DNA of 23,122 nucleotides from Thermoplasmata archaeon (GCA_021826795.1 JAKAYM010000012.1:1-23122); one strand, 5' to 3'; shown: positions 1 to 7,941, numbered from the stretch's first letter. Notes: generated by a model not told the origin, from the letters alone. Translations and numbers: made by a program.

Positions 1-799
1 TACCTGAATATTTCTCCTTGTTTATTACATAATCCTTGAGTTCAATAATCTTACTTTTATTCTCCATTCCCATAATCTCAGAGGATTCCTTCAATGCCTG
101 ACCATGGTTTTCCACTATCACAATGTCCGATTTATCAAGCACGTCAGGTGCAGCCTCCCTCCGAATGGGGAAGTTGGACCCTGCCAGATTGATGTGGTAC
201 TCATCCGGCAGCTGGGAATAGTTGAATATTGGTGTATTGCTGTTTGTTATGGTTGTAATGACATCGGACTCTTTTAGAACTTCAAGATTTTCTGCCTGCT
301 GAATTCCGAATCTATCCGCAAACTTCTTTGAATGTTCGGGATTCCTGGAATACACAAATGCATTGTCCAGATTGAACATCTCTTTCATCCCAAGGAACTG
401 TGACTCCGCCTGGAATCCCGATCCAATGAGGGTAAAATTAATAGATTTTTTCCTTACAATTTCTGATGTGGCCATAGCTGTAAGTGCGCCTGTTCGTATC
501 TGTCCCAGGGCATTTGCCTCAATTAGGTAAAGGTCTTCAGGCCTTTCTGTATTGAATATTAATACTGTAAAATGAATTCCCTTAGACCCTGAATAATATG
601 TTTTCAGTCCTGCAAGGTGCCTTTCAGCGTAATAACCTGGCATGGTATTCAAAATATTTTTATCCACAATTATGCGATCCCTGGGATGTGTATCAGAAAG
701 GCCTTTGCCATATGACATGAATGCCTTTCTCAGTTCCTCGATGCATTCTTTCATATTTAAACTGGATTTTACATCATCCTCACTAACATATGTTATCAT
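1..799 (-). CDS. Ornithine cyclodeaminase / mu-crystallin family protein (3' end beyond window)
   Basis: The frame is open from ATG at 799 to the left edge, giving 266 codons of a family that is usually about 310-330 residues, so only the C-terminus is missing. It has the family features: substrate-side Lys66 (LAGLKTYYSG), GQIRTGALTAMAT at 99-111 with Arg102, a Rossmann dinucleotide motif IGSGFQAE at 125-132, and AGSNFP at 206-211. Characterised members are NAD(P)-dependent ornithine cyclodeaminases, archaeal alanine dehydrogenases and imine reductases; the sequence does not decide between them. The catalytic Asp expected near the end of the nucleotide domain appears as Glu230 (IVIVENHGQ), which argues for caution about the reaction. 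The gene diverges from the radical SAM gene. A TATA-like box at 821-830 lies about 27 nt before the ATG, consistent with a leaderless mRNA. An upstream ATG at 810 runs into a stop after four codons, which supports 799 as the start. Confidence 0.85.
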   Translation of the reverse strand, partial: MITYVSEDDVKSSLNMKECIEELRKAFMSYGKGLSDTHPRDRIIVDKNILNTMPGYYAERHLAGLKTYYSGSKGIHFTVLIFNTERPEDLYLIEANALGQIRTGALTAMATSEIVRKKSINFTLIGSGFQAESQFLGMKEMFNLDNAFVYSRNPEHSKKFADRFGIQQAENLEVLKESDVITTITNSNTPIFNYSQLPDEYHINLAGSNFPIRREAAPDVLDKSDIVIVENHGQALKESSEIMGMENKSKIIELKDYVINKEKYSG

Positions 800-820
800 G
801 ATAAAATCATTGTTCTAACC

Positions 821-830
821 GTTATAATGC
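821..830 (-). promoter_or_regulatory. TATA-box promoter of the cyclodeaminase-family gene
   Basis: Read on the minus strand the bases are GCATTATAAC, centred about 27 nt before the ATG at 799. That is the spacing expected of an archaeal TATA box when transcription starts at the start codon. Confidence 0.45.
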
Positions 831-888
831 TTTTGGTATTGTCATAATAAAAAGAAATAACTTTTGTTAGAGAATTTGGATAACAAAG

Positions 889-898
889 AATTTATAAT
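889..898 (+). promoter_or_regulatory. TATA-box promoter of the radical SAM gene
   Basis: The sequence AATTTATAAT begins about 27 nt upstream of the ATG at 917, and no Shine-Dalgarno motif precedes that ATG. This suits a leaderless transcript. Confidence 0.45.
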
Positions 899-916
899 AT
901 TATTAAATAATATTAT

Positions 917-2515
917 ATGGTATTCAGGGCTGTATTTATAAGGCCCAGCAACCGTACAGGGTCTGCCTATTTGAGCAAATGGGGTTTTTTGCCTGCTCCG
1001 CTTGGGCTGCTGGCTCTTGCTGGTGAAATTAAGAGAATAAAAGATAGCCAGGTCAAAATAATTGATATGGAGGCAGACAGCATATCCCTTGATGATGCAA
1101 TAAAGATGGCTGTTGAATATAAGCCTGATCTTGTTGGCATCACACTTCATGCCACTGCTGCCCATAACAATGCGGGATATATTGCACGTGGGATAAAAAA
1201 ACTTAAACCTGATACAGTGCTTGTAGCAGGGGGGCATCATGCCACATTCCTGCCAGAAGAGCTGATAAATGCTGGTTTTGATATCTCTGTTCTGGGGGAA
1301 GGCGATGAAACAATATACGATATTGCAAATTCAATTATTGAGGGAACCGGATTTGATGGGATCAATGGCATAGTTTACAGATCTGACTCCGGAATTAAAA
1401 GGACGAAACCTAGAAAACTTATAGTAGATCTGGATACACTTCCTTTTCCGCCACTGGAACTCCTTGACCCTTCAAAGTATACATTCAAGGTTTTCGGTAA
1501 GGAAGACCGTGTTATGTGCCTGGAGACTTCTCGGGGATGCCCATATGGCTGTGATTTCTGCTCCGTTACACCAACATGGGGCAATACATGGAGAAATAAA
1601 TCCAATGAAAGGATTATACAGGAAATGGAACGTGCCAGTGAAGCAGGCTATAACTGGATATTCTTTACCGATGACATATTTATAGTTGAGCCTAATGTAA
1701 AGCACAGGAACGAACTTTTTGACATGATCCTGGAGAAAAAACTCAATACTTCGTGGATTGTCCAGATGCGGGTTGACGTAACATCCAGGCATCCTGATCT
1801 GATTGAAAAGGCAGCTAAAGCAGGAATGAGCATATCTTTCCTTGGTGTTGAATCCGGAAGCCCGGAAATCCTGAAAAAAATGCACAAGGGGGAATTTACC
1901 CCACAATCGGTAAGTGCCGTAAAGGTACTTTCCGCAAATGGAATCGTGGTAATTGTTGGAATGATGGTAGGTGCACCCTATGAACGATACAGGGACCTGA
2001 GGACAACAGTTAAATTTTCCAGGGAGCTGGCGAGGGCAGGAGCCGACGCACTGCAATTTTCAATTTACACGCCGCTTCCTGGAACAAGGATATTTGATGA
2101 GGCACTGGACAGCAAATCTCTGTTTACACTGGACTGGGATAGGTATGATGTTCTGACACCTGTTATGAAAACCCGTGTAGGCCCGGTTTTAGACCAGATA
2201 GTGCAGTTCTATGCATCGTACTCATTTTATATTTACAAGTTCATGCGAGGCAAGCTTCTGGGCCTGAAATTATCAGGGAAGAAGAATAAACTAATAGATA
2301 CAGGAACAAAATTCATTATCGAGATGATGCCTGACTACCTTAAGAGCATAGCAGCCTTTCCAAGGCATTTGCTGGTGACATATGATATGTACTGGAAGGC
2401 AAAGAGCAAAGCGTTTATAGGCCGTGAGGGGCATGAGGACATATCAGAAAACTCCAATAAAATAATTTATGATCTGGGAAAAAAGAAAAATGTCTATTAT
2501 ATGATTAAAAAATAA
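917..2515 (+). CDS. B12-binding radical SAM protein
   Basis: This 532-residue protein has two recognisable domains. Residues about 1-150 form a cobalamin-binding-like Rossmann domain with GGHHATFLPEE and LGEGDET. Residues about 195-420 form a radical SAM barrel whose 4Fe-4S cluster is bound by Cys208, Cys212 and Cys215 in RGCPYGCDFC (CxxxCxxC). Then come IFFTDDIF, FLGVESGS and TPLPGTR, all typical of the class. The enzyme should cleave S-adenosylmethionine reductively and use the radical for methylation or ring or bond formation, but the substrate cannot be read from the sequence. Thermoplasmatales make cyclised tetraether lipids, and GDGT ring synthases (GrsA/GrsB) are radical SAM proteins, so a lipid role is possible but inferred. 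No soluble partner gene is adjacent. The start is supported by the TATA box 27 nt upstream. It converges with the GntR gene. Confidence 0.85.
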   Translation: MVFRAVFIRPSNRTGSAYLSKWGFLPAPLGLLALAGEIKRIKDSQVKIIDMEADSISLDDAIKMAVEYKPDLVGITLHATAAHNNAGYIARGIKKLKPDTVLVAGGHHATFLPEELINAGFDISVLGEGDETIYDIANSIIEGTGFDGINGIVYRSDSGIKRTKPRKLIVDLDTLPFPPLELLDPSKYTFKVFGKEDRVMCLETSRGCPYGCDFCSVTPTWGNTWRNKSNERIIQEMERASEAGYNWIFFTDDIFIVEPNVKHRNELFDMILEKKLNTSWIVQMRVDVTSRHPDLIEKAAKAGMSISFLGVESGSPEILKKMHKGEFTPQSVSAVKVLSANGIVVIVGMMVGAPYERYRDLRTTVKFSRELARAGADALQFSIYTPLPGTRIFDEALDSKSLFTLDWDRYDVLTPVMKTRVGPVLDQIVQFYASYSFYIYKFMRGKLLGLKLSGKKNKLIDTGTKFIIEMMPDYLKSIAAFPRHLLVTYDMYWKAKSKAFIGREGHEDISENSNKIIYDLGKKKNVYYMIKK

Positions 2516-2539
2516 TTTATAAATTTATTATAATGAATT

Positions 2540-2917
2540 TTATGACTTACTGGATAGTATTTTTTTAACTGTTTCTATTATATCATTTTGAGAGTATCCC
2601 ATAGCAATGGCTTCATTAACAACCTCTGTCTCTCTTTCTATCAAGTTTCTTTCAGTATCTGGCTGTCTGCTTTCGGCTACTGTATACCTCTTGTTCTTAC
2701 CTATGGTAATAATGCCGTTTTCCCTTAATTTCTGGTAAGCCTGATTCACCGTATGGAAGTTTATGCCCAGTGTCCCGGCCATAACTCTGGAGGATGGAAG
2801 TACATCTCCTTTTTCCAGGTTCCCGTTAATAATATTCTGTATGATTTGATTATATAATTGTCTATAGATTGATGCATCAGAATTCCTGTCCAGCCTAATC
2901 TCCAAATTTTTTGACAT
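2540..2917 (-). CDS. GntR-family transcriptional regulator (YtrA-like, short)
   Basis: This 125-residue protein has an N-terminal winged helix-turn-helix domain. IYRQLYNQIIQNIINGNLEKG, LPSSRVMAGTLGINFHTVNQAYQKL and GIITIGKNKRYTV match the GntR DNA-binding domain through about residue 80. The remaining roughly 45 residues form a short helical tail instead of a large effector domain. That architecture matches the YtrA subgroup, whose members usually repress neighbouring transporter genes by binding near their own promoter. Here the neighbour on the same strand is the MFS transporter upstream, about 175 nt away across a repeat region, so control of that gene is a reasonable but unproved guess. 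A TATA-like box at about 2937-2947 lies 26 nt before the ATG. The region CTATAATAATATAAATAG overlapping that box has partial dyad symmetry and could be an autoregulatory operator. Confidence 0.85.
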   Translation of the reverse strand: MSKNLEIRLDRNSDASIYRQLYNQIIQNIINGNLEKGDVLPSSRVMAGTLGINFHTVNQAYQKLRENGIITIGKNKRYTVAESRQPDTERNLIERETEVVNEAIAMGYSQNDIIETVKKILSSKS

Positions 2918-2936
2918 ATGTGTTATATATTCTATA

Positions 2937-2947
2937 ATAATATAAAT
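2937..2947 (-). promoter_or_regulatory. TATA-box promoter of the GntR gene, with weak dyad
   Basis: Minus-strand TATTTATATTA lies about 26 nt before the ATG at 2917. It sits inside an imperfect palindrome (2933-2948) beginning CTAT and ending ATAG, which could serve as the operator of this regulator. The AT-rich composition makes chance symmetry likely. Confidence 0.35.
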
Positions 2948-3021
2948 AGTTAATTGCCAGCTGGTAAAATCTAAGAATTCTATGTTTTCATATAAAAAGA
3001 TGCACCCCTGATAAAAAACTT

Positions 3022-3050
3022 ATCCATTCACCTGGGGTTTATTGGACCTC
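3022..3050. repeat. 29-nt direct repeat, copy 1
   Basis: This is an exact 29-base copy of the sequence at 3087-3115; it contains ATTCACCTGGGGTTTATTGG. The two copies are in the same orientation with 36 nt between them. Identity stops abruptly on both sides. The spacing resembles a single CRISPR repeat-spacer unit, but no leader, further copies or cas genes are in view. Ends of a lost mobile element are an alternative. Confidence 0.8.
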
Positions 3051-3086
3051 ATCCTTGCCCTGAATTGGTAATCGTCTCAAGTCTAA

Positions 3087-3115
3087 ATCCATTCACCTGG
3101 GGTTTATTGGACCTC
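3087..3115. repeat. 29-nt direct repeat, copy 2
   Basis: This copy is identical to 3022-3050. It overlaps the stop codon and last codons of the minus-strand MFS gene and abuts a strong inverted repeat at 3109-3128. Confidence 0.8.
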
Positions 3116-4352
3116 CTGAAGGAGATCCCGGGTGTCTTGGTTTGAAAAGGATGCTAAGTGCACTCATGTTTCTGCCACCACCTTCCACTTCCTTGAGGCC
3201 ACGGAACAGAAAAGATGATACGAATCTACCGGAAAATACAATCAAATATGAAAATGTGAGTGCAAGTTTCAGCGGAAAGAAATCTATGAACAACGATAGG
3301 AGATATCCTCCTGTAAGTGCTCCCATGAAATATATTGCGCCGTTAAATCCATTGAGAATGGAAATATACTCCGCACGGTGATCCTCCGGAACAACATCAA
3401 GTGTATAGGAAGTAAGAACCGAATTCTGGATAGAACCTATAAAACCACTGTATATTTCAATACCTACAAAAAGTGGAAACGAATCGAAAAAGGCATACAT
3501 TAAAGGGATTCCACTGAGCATAATTTTATTCAGGAAAATCAGAGGAATTCTGTTGACGTTATCAATGAATTTGGCAATAAAATATTGTGTAACAAGTGCA
3601 GAACCGATTGAGGCAATAGTAAGAAGTGCCACGATTTTAAGTGAAAAGCCCATTATTGTAACAATTGTTATGGGAAACATTGGCCAGGCCAGCGACCAGA
3701 AGAAAGATTGTACATTGGTTGCCATGAAATATTTATAAAATGTACTATTATTCCTCAATGTTTTCAACGTTCCCATAAGATTCTTGGTCATCACCGATTT
3801 ACTGTGTTTTTCTGTGAGCATGAATCCTATTACAGCAGAGGCAATATATGAAATTGAGGCTGCAGTGAATGGGATAACAATATCTTTTCTAGAATCACTG
3901 TCCAGTAGGAAAAATATTGCTATCAAGGATATAACAGTACCGAGAGATGCTATATTCGTTATTATGGCAAGAAAATGACCCCTTTTCTGTTTAATATTAT
4001 CAGCAATGAATGAATACCAGTTTACGGTGATCATAGCCGAAAATAGTGATATAAGTGCGTAGAGAATAATTAAGTCTACAGGATTATATGAATATGGTAG
4101 CATATACCACAGTATGGCCAATATTACACTTCCCAAAATCAGAAAAGGCGTTCGTCTTCCGACCCTATCACTTATTCTCCCCCAGAAAATCTGGCCGAGA
4201 TTGCTCAGAGAATTTGATGATGATTGTAGCCAGCCCATTTCTACAGCTGATGCCCCAATCATGACTGCAAAGACTCCGACAAAGGAAGCTGCAGCAGTGG
4301 CACCGGCTGCTATTATAAGAGACCTGAGGGCTATAAGTTTTCTATTATTCAT
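3093..4352 (-). CDS. Major facilitator superfamily transporter
   Basis: This 419-residue polytopic membrane protein has about 12 hydrophobic segments and the MFS loop 2-3 motif GRISDRVGRRTPF at 58-70. The length is normal for a 12-helix secondary transporter. The substrate is not evident; organic solutes, sugars and drugs are all possible. The last roughly 15 residues (PRHPGSPSGGPINPR) are encoded by a hairpin and by direct repeat copy 2. They look unlike an MFS tail, so the native C-terminus was probably truncated or replaced when the repeat arrived; the transport core ends near the SALSILF segment. The GntR-type regulator just downstream on the same strand is a plausible controller. The ATG at 4352 directly precedes the first transmembrane segment. 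Confidence 0.85.
   Translation of the reverse strand: MNNRKLIALRSLIIAAGATAAASFVGVFAVMIGASAVEMGWLQSSSNSLSNLGQIFWGRISDRVGRRTPFLILGSVILAILWYMLPYSYNPVDLIILYALISLFSAMITVNWYSFIADNIKQKRGHFLAIITNIASLGTVISLIAIFFLLDSDSRKDIVIPFTAASISYIASAVIGFMLTEKHSKSVMTKNLMGTLKTLRNNSTFYKYFMATNVQSFFWSLAWPMFPITIVTIMGFSLKIVALLTIASIGSALVTQYFIAKFIDNVNRIPLIFLNKIMLSGIPLMYAFFDSFPLFVGIEIYSGFIGSIQNSVLTSYTLDVVPEDHRAEYISILNGFNGAIYFMGALTGGYLLSLFIDFFPLKLALTFSYLIVFSGRFVSSFLFRGLKEVEGGGRNMSALSILFKPRHPGSPSGGPINPR
3109..3128. repeat. Perfect-stem hairpin at the MFS gene end
   Basis: The 20 bases ggacctcctgaaggagatcc fold into nine pairs, one a G-T wobble, around a two-base loop. The hairpin overlaps the right side of repeat copy 2. It lies inside the last codons of the MFS frame and could be a transcription or processing signal for that gene, or part of a mobile element end. 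Confidence 0.55.
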
Positions 4353-4526
4353 TTAAACTCTTTATAGCGCAGTTTATTTCTAACCTTTATTTGAATTTAT
4401 TCAAATTGTAAAAACTCATCTTACTAATAATAAATCTAACCGCAATCGGATTATTTATTTCCTATAAATTCAACAAGATCTTTTGTATATTTGCTTAAGC
4501 GATAATTTAAAGTTTTTATAGGAACT

Positions 4527-4537
4527 ATTAAATATAC
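4527..4537 (+). promoter_or_regulatory. TATA-box promoter of the KaiC-like/GT2 operon
   Basis: The sequence ATTAAATATAC is centred about 25 nt before the ATG at 4556. It gives a near-leaderless start for the two-gene operon. The 200 nt between the MFS start and this gene hold only this and the MFS promoter region. Confidence 0.45.
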
Positions 4538-4555
4538 CTATCGGGTTTTATAATA

Positions 4556-5965
4556 ATGAAAATTGAGGAGCTATTTCTTTACGATTTAAAATATGGAAGG
4601 TTGAAAAGCGCCGTGTCCAGTGGTGTTTTCTATTCAACCGGCAAAATGTATATGGATGAAGAAGTGGATGAGCTCATTTCCCGATTGAAACATTCTGAAC
4701 TTGCCAGTTATTCTGGAAAAAGATATATGGCAAAGTGTAAGTATTGTGGAAACGATACATTCTATATAGTGCCATATACAGAAGATGATAATTTGGCTTC
4801 AAATATGGAATTATCCGAAAATCGCATAATAAAAAATAAAAATATTTGCTCTGAGTGCGAAATGCCTGCAGATAAGATTGACAAATGGGAAGACTTTCCT
4901 GGCATCAAAATTGATAATAAGGATTTACCTGTCGTGGAGATGCTTAATATACTACATACTCTGGTAAAGAATGCAGGGTTAAAATTTGATATTCCTTCTG
5001 TCTTGAAAACACCTTATCATTCACATATATTTGGAATGCAGATTACAAACGACTTCGATTATATGGTTGATATGTATATAAATGGTGATAAAAACCATAT
5101 AATAGAAATGTTGAACCCAATGAAGCGGGAGTATCCATCAAGACGTTTTATCGTTTTCAATTTGGGTGAATCTATAAAGGAAGTTCACGATACGATCGGG
5201 ATTGAATTTTATAGCTCAACTGATATACATGATATGGAAATCAAATTCAAGGAGTTTCTAAACAGTGTTCTTACCTCAAAGTATTTTAAATTCGGAATCT
5301 GTCAGTTCGACGATGTGCTTTTGAATGGCCTTGAATTGAATAATATATACGGATTGGAAACTTTTTCATCCGGAAATTCAACATTCTTTCTCCTGAAATT
5401 TCTAAAGCATGGTTTAGAAAACAACCAGAACGGTCTGTATATAACCAACAGGAATGCACCAGAATATATATTAAACATATCTGATTCGATAAATCTTGAT
5501 ATGAAAAAATATGTTAATACAAAGAACCTTATAGTCATGAACTCCAACTCTTCACTGACAAAGATCGATACAGGCATGGATCAGTGGAAAATTAAGGAGG
5601 AAATCTCTAAGTTCATCTCAGAAATTTCAAAGTATGTAACAAAATACAATATAAAGAGACTTGTAATAGACTCAATAGAGCCATTGGAGATAAATGGTAG
5701 TGAGGAGAGTATAAGGTATCTTTTCAATGAATTAAGAAATCTGGATTGCGTGATAGTATGTACCAAATTTATAAACAACATTAATGCTAATCCCATCGAA
5801 GATCTTTATTTCACAGGTATTGCTGAAATCGACCAGATTATAACCGAGAATCAGATTAAAAACTTACTAATATTAAAAAAATTCAATCTTACAGCTGATG
5901 CAAGAAGAATAGTGGAATTTGAAATAACTGTTGATGGAGAGCTGGAGATAGTGGGCAGAAAATGA
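4556..5965 (+). CDS. Zinc-ribbon protein with degenerate KaiC/RecA-like domain
   Basis: This 469-residue protein has two parts. The N-terminal part carries a likely zinc site of two CxxC pairs, Cys61/Cys64 (CKYC) and Cys98/Cys101 (CSEC). From about residue 243 the layout follows archaeal KaiC-like ATPases: FGICQFDDVLLNGLELNNIY matches the family entry motif, VIDS at 370-373 is a Walker B strand with Asp372, and the C-terminus resembles the last KaiC strands. The phosphate-binding loop is degraded. Where active proteins have GxxxxGK(T/S), this one has LETFSSGNST at 267-276, with Asn in place of the Lys, so ATP hydrolysis is unlikely. It may act as a nucleotide-sensing or scaffold protein. The stop codon overlaps the start of the glycosyltransferase gene by four bases, so the two should be translated together; a regulatory role toward that enzyme is my inference. 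Confidence 0.6.
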   Translation: MKIEELFLYDLKYGRLKSAVSSGVFYSTGKMYMDEEVDELISRLKHSELASYSGKRYMAKCKYCGNDTFYIVPYTEDDNLASNMELSENRIIKNKNICSECEMPADKIDKWEDFPGIKIDNKDLPVVEMLNILHTLVKNAGLKFDIPSVLKTPYHSHIFGMQITNDFDYMVDMYINGDKNHIIEMLNPMKREYPSRRFIVFNLGESIKEVHDTIGIEFYSSTDIHDMEIKFKEFLNSVLTSKYFKFGICQFDDVLLNGLELNNIYGLETFSSGNSTFFLLKFLKHGLENNQNGLYITNRNAPEYILNISDSINLDMKKYVNTKNLIVMNSNSSLTKIDTGMDQWKIKEEISKFISEISKYVTKYNIKRLVIDSIEPLEINGSEESIRYLFNELRNLDCVIVCTKFINNINANPIEDLYFTGIAEIDQIITENQIKNLLILKKFNLTADARRIVEFEITVDGELEIVGRK

Positions 5966-7449
5966 ATAAAAAGCCATATATAATAGCCGGTATTACGGTT
6001 GTTTTTATAGTTTTATATTTATATTTCCTGATAACTTCCCTCGTTCTCCTGGATAAAACTGTCACATTGAAGTTAATGAGCACAATTCTGATTTTAATAA
6101 ATGTATTTTTTATAATGCATTCCTTAGAATATATGTATTATTATGTATCAGCTTCATCAAAGTACGAAAATAGTGTGACATACTATTTCAGTATGTATTA
6201 TCCATTCCAAACATCTGTTTTTATTGCATGTTATAATGAGTCAGCCGACGTGCTTGAGGAAACAGTCATAAAAATCAAACAGATGTGCAGAATAGGAAAT
6301 GGAGTACCTTACATTCTGGACGATTCCACCGATAAAAACAAAGCAGCAGCCATAAAGCAACTATGTGAAAAATATAGAGTTATATATATACACAGGGAAA
6401 ATAGGAGAGGTTACAAGGCAGGAGCACTGAATGACGTAATAAAAACTATTGATACAAAGTATTTTGCAGTATTTGATGCAGATCAACATCCACTGCCAGA
6501 GTTTCTGAATGAAACATTGCCTGTTATAGATGATGACGATAGCATAGCACTGGTCCAGGTTCCACAGAAATATGAAAATAATAATACCAATGTGGCGAAG
6601 GGTGCAAATGATATTCAACAGGTGTTTTATAATTTCATAACTGAGGGCAAGAGTCTCGAGGATAGCATGTTTTCCTGTGGATCCAATGTAGTTTATAGAA
6701 CTAAAGCAATTTTGTCTGTCGGTGGGTTCGATGAGAGTAATGTTACTGAAGATCTGGCAACTTCAATAAAATTGCATAAAAAGGGATATAGAACAGTATA
6801 TTATAGCAGACCATTGGCATCTGGGGAGGCACCGCAGACTTTAAATTCATATTTCATTCAGCAATCGAGATGGGCCCAGGGTTCTCTTGGGATATTTTTC
6901 AAGGTTATCAAATTACTTTTTAAAAGAAGAGCACTTACAGTGAGGCAGAAATTAGGGTACCTTGTAACTACATCATGGTATTTTGTAGGTTTGGTAAATA
7001 TAATGATGCTTATATTCCCATTACTGTTTATATTTTTTAATGTGGTTTCAATCATCACACCATCATTTTATATTTTTATATTTGCATTTTATATACTGTT
7101 TGAATTTGTTGCATTTGCCATAACTATTGTGAGTATACAGAAGTCTATTGTTCCATTACTGAGAAACGTATCACTAACGTTTATTAGTAGTCCCATATTT
7201 GTGAAATCAGCCTTTTATGCATTAATTGGGAAAAGGACTTCATTCAAGGTAACACCAAAGGAAGATTCTACCAAATTGCCCTTACGAGGAATTTGGGCTC
7301 AGGTGTTACTTATACTCATAACCGGCGCCGGGGCTTTATACTCTGTTATAAGATTTACACATGGTGGAACTGTACAGTATCTGTATAATGGAATGTTTTT
7401 ATTATATTTTTTTATTTTATCTTTATCAGTATTTTATTTCAATAAATAA
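5962..7449 (+). CDS. Membrane GT2 glycosyltransferase, cellulose synthase-like
   Basis: This 495-residue processive-type family 2 glycosyltransferase has two N-terminal membrane helices (about 7-29 and 36-57) and a cytoplasmic catalytic domain (about 84-310). Several further helices span about 328-415 and 445-493. All signature residues are present: Asp120-Asp121 (ILDDS), DAD at 172-174 for metal and nucleotide-sugar binding, TED at 262-264 with the catalytic Asp, and QQSRW at 300-304 (QxxRW), which holds the growing chain in BcsA and hyaluronan synthase. It probably polymerises a sugar at the membrane and extrudes the polymer. The donor sugar is unknown. There is no PilZ domain, BcsB or cellulase beside it. 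The only partner is the upstream KaiC-like gene, which overlaps by four bases (ATGA). The fold call is strong and the product is open. Confidence 0.9.
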   Translation: MNKKPYIIAGITVVFIVLYLYFLITSLVLLDKTVTLKLMSTILILINVFFIMHSLEYMYYYVSASSKYENSVTYYFSMYYPFQTSVFIACYNESADVLEETVIKIKQMCRIGNGVPYILDDSTDKNKAAAIKQLCEKYRVIYIHRENRRGYKAGALNDVIKTIDTKYFAVFDADQHPLPEFLNETLPVIDDDDSIALVQVPQKYENNNTNVAKGANDIQQVFYNFITEGKSLEDSMFSCGSNVVYRTKAILSVGGFDESNVTEDLATSIKLHKKGYRTVYYSRPLASGEAPQTLNSYFIQQSRWAQGSLGIFFKVIKLLFKRRALTVRQKLGYLVTTSWYFVGLVNIMMLIFPLLFIFFNVVSIITPSFYIFIFAFYILFEFVAFAITIVSIQKSIVPLLRNVSLTFISSPIFVKSAFYALIGKRTSFKVTPKEDSTKLPLRGIWAQVLLILITGAGALYSVIRFTHGGTVQYLYNGMFLLYFFILSLSVFYFNK

Positions 7450-7495
7450 AAGAAAGTCTACCCTCCACTCATTTGTCTACTGTGTTGAAATTATA

Positions 7496-7852
7496 TCACA
7501 TATCTGGTTGAAATGTCAAGCTTACACTGATTCCACCAGGAAAACTTATCCCAATATCAAGGTAAAGTGCCCCTATATTTTTTGCTATTACATCGAGATC
7601 TTTCTTTTCTTTCATAAACCAGTGACTGAGCAAATCAACAATATCAGGGCGTTTTTCCATTATAGAATTAACAAAGTTATTGAGCTTAAGAATTTTAAAA
7701 TATGCATCATAAGGCTTTAAATCCCGTTCTATACTGATTTTCATTTCGTCATAAAGCTTCTCCATAAATCCGCTAAGGTCAGTATAATCCTGTGTAAAAT
7801 CATTTTCCGTTGCACTTCCTGTTTTCCATTTGTCATATAATTTGTCTAACAT
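7496..7852 (-). CDS. Hypothetical protein, 118 residues
   Basis: I do not recognise this family. The protein is 118 residues, predicted largely helical and charged, rich in Asp, Lys and Glu up to about residue 95. It ends in a more hydrophobic Gly/Ser-containing stretch (ISFPGGISVSLTF). No signal peptide, membrane segment or metal motif is visible. The ATG at 7852 has a TATA-like box (TTTATAAAA) about 26 nt upstream, which supports it as a real leaderless gene and not a chance frame. It converges with the GT2 gene, leaving 46 nt between stop codons, and diverges from the aldo/keto reductase. Nothing in the context assigns it a role. Confidence 0.6.
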   Translation of the reverse strand: MLDKLYDKWKTGSATENDFTQDYTDLSGFMEKLYDEMKISIERDLKPYDAYFKILKLNNFVNSIMEKRPDIVDLLSHWFMKEKKDLDVIAKNIGALYLDIGISFPGGISVSLTFQPDM

Positions 7853-7864
7853 AATAATATAAAG

Positions 7865-7880
7865 TATTATTTTATAAATA
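7865..7880 (-). promoter_or_regulatory. TATA-box promoter of the 118-residue protein gene
   Basis: Minus-strand TATTTATAAAATAATA is centred about 22-26 nt before the ATG at 7852. The region is uniformly AT-rich, so the exact box is uncertain. Confidence 0.35.
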
Positions 7881-7941
7881 TATTTAGCTTATTTGAAAAT
7901 ATCTGAGAATTGATTATTTATATATTTGTCAAAAACATAAT

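Noticed and set aside
1472..2056. Minus-strand open frame of 194 codons opposite the radical SAM gene.
   Set aside because: It has no recognisable domain, is entirely covered by a gene with clear catalytic motifs, and has no promoter of its own.
3022..3115. Calling the direct repeats a CRISPR array.
   Set aside because: There are only two copies and one spacer, no cas genes or leader in the window, and one copy lies in coding sequence. I kept it as a repeat.
7361..7720. Plus-strand open frame overlapping the end of the GT2 gene and the 118-residue gene.
   Set aside because: It overlaps two better-supported genes, has no promoter, and has a composition typical of noise (many Cys, Ile, Tyr).
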